6,432 nt of DNA from Bacillota bacterium (lineage in GTDB: Bacteria; Bacillota; Limnochordia; JAAZLZ01), in assembly GCA_012799075.1 (NCBI GenBank), contig JAAZLZ010000229.1:1-6432 (forward strand), in the 5' to 3' direction. Under the pieces are notes generated by a model. That model made no database searches. It saw nothing but the letters and a program-made list of their open reading frames with translations, and was not told the DNA's origin. Within the stretch, counting starts at the first letter, position 1, and every line of letters starts with the position of its first letter. A program made the position numbers and the translations under genes. Shown in pieces: positions 5,191-6,432 of the stretch.

Positions 5191-6267
5191 TCAGACGTTA
5201 AATCGAAAAGAAACCACATCCCCATCGGCCATAACGTAGTCTTTCCCCTCTAGACGAAAGAGACCTGCCTCCTTCACTTTGGCCGCCGAGCCCAACTTGA
5301 CCAGGTCATGATAAGAGACGACCTCAGCGCGAATGAATCCTCGCTCAATGTCACTATGAATCTTCCCGGCCGCTTGTCTCGCTGTTGTTCCCTGCTTAAT
5401 GGTCCATGCCCGAACTTCGTCTTCCCCCACGGTGAAAAAAGAGATAAGACCCAATTGGGTGTAGACTGCTCGGGCCAGCCGTACGATTCCAAGCTCTGAC
5501 AGCCCCAGATCCTTCATGAACGCTCCTTGCTCCTCCGGCGGCAACTGGGCCACTTCCCACTCTATCTGGGCCGCGACAGGCACTACCGTCACCCCTTGTT
5601 CGTGAGCCCATCGAGTGATTTCTTCCTCGCCGGGATATTGACCCTGCAAGGCTCCATCATCCACATTCACCACAATAATCAGTGGCTTCATGGTGTAAAA
5701 AGAGTACCCTTGCAGGAGCCGACGGTCCTCATCGGTAAACTCCATCGTCCGCAGATGCCTGCCACCTTCCATTGCATCGCGGGTTCTCTCCAAAAGACTT
5801 AATTCCTGACCATTGGTCGAAACCCGCCGCTGCTCCTTTTGCAGCCGTTCCAATCGAGTCTCCAAGAGCCCCCAATCCACCAAGGCCAACTCATCTTGGA
5901 CGGCCATTAGCTGTCCAGCAGGATCATCCGAGACAACCCCGCCCACCACCTGGATCAAAGCATCCGCGTCCTGGATGCCATTTAGAAAGCGGGGCACTCC
6001 CTCCCCGGGGGAGAACGCTTCGGTATCGATGCAAGTTAAAGTAGCATAGGTCGTTTTTTTCGGTCGATACATCTTGCTTAATAGATCGATGCGGTCATCG
6101 GGAATGGGAGCCACACCGATGCCGGCGCGGCCCTTAGCTGTCGCCCCATTGCCCGTCAGTAAACGAAAGAGACTTGTCTTGCCAACCTGTGGTAAACCAA
6201 TTATGCCAACTTTCAAGGGTCTGTCCGCCTCCAATTCTGCTCCTTGAATACAAGCACAAGTGTACAT
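5191..6267 (-). CDS. ychF: Divergent YchF/OLA1-like P-loop NTPase with C-terminal TGS (DUF933) domain
   Basis: YchF proteins are translation-associated P-loop NTPases of the Obg-related group, binding ATP or GTP. This one has 358 residues, close to the usual 360 or so. The P-loop is GLPQVGKT (24-31; usually GLPNVGKS). The central helical insertion covers about 120-175, and the C-terminal TGS-like domain about 275-357 with FFTVGEDEVRAW and IERGFIRAEVV. Several nucleotide-binding motifs depart from the family: the switch I segment is shortened (ATAKGRAGIGV at 42-52, lacking the usual YPF-T), the D-x-x-G motif reads DTEA (81-84) without Gly, and N-x-x-E reads NVDD (201-204). Binding may persist but hydrolysis is doubtful (inference). 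The ATG at 6267 has AAGGGG nine bases upstream. A TTG at 6234 with AAGGAG five bases upstream, or a TTG at 6216 giving the family-like M-K-V-G-I-I-G, are real alternatives. Its 3' end is partly duplicated behind mcrC. Confidence 0.87.
   Translation of the reverse strand: MYTCACIQGAELEADRPLKVGIIGLPQVGKTSLFRLLTGNGATAKGRAGIGVAPIPDDRIDLLSKMYRPKKTTYATLTCIDTEAFSPGEGVPRFLNGIQDADALIQVVGGVVSDDPAGQLMAVQDELALVDWGLLETRLERLQKEQRRVSTNGQELSLLERTRDAMEGGRHLRTMEFTDEDRRLLQGYSFYTMKPLIIVVNVDDGALQGQYPGEEEITRWAHEQGVTVVPVAAQIEWEVAQLPPEEQGAFMKDLGLSELGIVRLARAVYTQLGLISFFTVGEDEVRAWTIKQGTTARQAAGKIHSDIERGFIRAEVVSYHDLVKLGSAAKVKEAGLFRLEGKDYVMADGDVVSFRFNV
5234..5279 (-). repeat. Direct repeat copy 2 (inside the intact ychF)
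   Basis: This block codes for part of the TGS domain of the intact gene (around GLFRLEGKD, residues 330-345) and matches 4153-4198 at 40 of 46 bases. It ends about 40 bases before the stop codon, the kind of position at which mobile elements often enter genes without destroying them. Confidence 0.85.
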
Positions 6268-6382
6268 CAGACAGATCCCCTTTTCAAGGAAAAACCTCGC
6301 CAGCTGGTAGAAGGGCTAGAGTTTCGTTCACAGTATCTCGCAAGATTAAAACGGATACTGGAAAAGGTGGGAGTCTCTGGGG

Positions 6383-6423
6383 TATTATCTAAGTGGTCGA
6401 ACCTAGATTGACCCCGAAAGGAG
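6383..6423 (+). promoter_or_regulatory. Possible start signals of a plus-strand gene beyond the right edge
   Basis: TATTAT (6383-6388) is a good -10 box, but the sequence 17 bases upstream (GGAAAA) is a poor -35. Downstream, AAAGGAG (6417-6423) is a strong ribosome binding site that ends nine bases before the window edge, so a start codon right after base 6432 is plausible. The gene would be divergent from ychF. The -10 box partly overlaps GATAAT on the opposite strand (6390-6385), which could serve ychF. Confidence 0.3.
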
Positions 6424-6432
6424 ACACCCACC

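Noticed and set aside
1..6432. The window begins with GGTGGG and ends with CACCC-ACC, resembling terminal inverted repeats.
   Set aside because: The match stops after six bases and the ends of the window are arbitrary.
1..6432. CRISPR array, insertion sequence or integrase.
   Set aside because: No regularly spaced repeats and no transposase or integrase motifs were found on either strand.

Overview
The window reads as chromosomal DNA from a bacterium of moderate GC (roughly 50-57% in sampled stretches, about 45% in one gene). Strong GGAGG-type ribosome binding sites, a tRNA with encoded CCA, a CGGC-domain protein and a divergent YchF/DUF933 GTPase suggest an anaerobic Firmicute, Clostridia in the broad sense. 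This placement is an inference from family content and is not firm.

Left part, 1-1314: a complete tRNA-Arg(UCG) with a plausible promoter and a hairpin behind it, then about 350 bases without a convincing gene. Next comes a 148-residue CGGC-domain, cysteine-rich, probably metal-binding protein. It has its own sigma-70-type promoter, and a palindrome covers the -10 box. Right after its stop lie a perfect 24-bp palindrome and a second stem-loop. About 320 non-coding bases with several inverted repeats then lead to the next genes.

Middle, 1315-4138: a two-gene operon, mcrB-mcrC, overlapping by 20 bases. It encodes a McrBC-type (type IV, modification-dependent) restriction system: an AAA+ motor with the MNTADRS signature and a PD-(D/E)xK nuclease subunit. 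The N-terminal part of McrB, which chooses the target in this family, does not look like a domain I can name.

Right part, 4139-6432, is mostly on the minus strand: a CPBP intramembrane protease gene and a ychF-like GTPase gene, followed by an upstream region that may hold the control signals of a plus-strand gene starting just outside the window. The most unusual observation is a broken copy of the 3' end of ychF immediately behind the mcrC stop, in the same orientation as the intact ychF. It matches the intact gene at 40 of 46 bases in its core, and half of the differences are synonymous. The CPBP gene therefore sits between two copies of the ychF tail. This suggests insertion or recombination at the end of ychF, possibly linked to the arrival of mcrBC.
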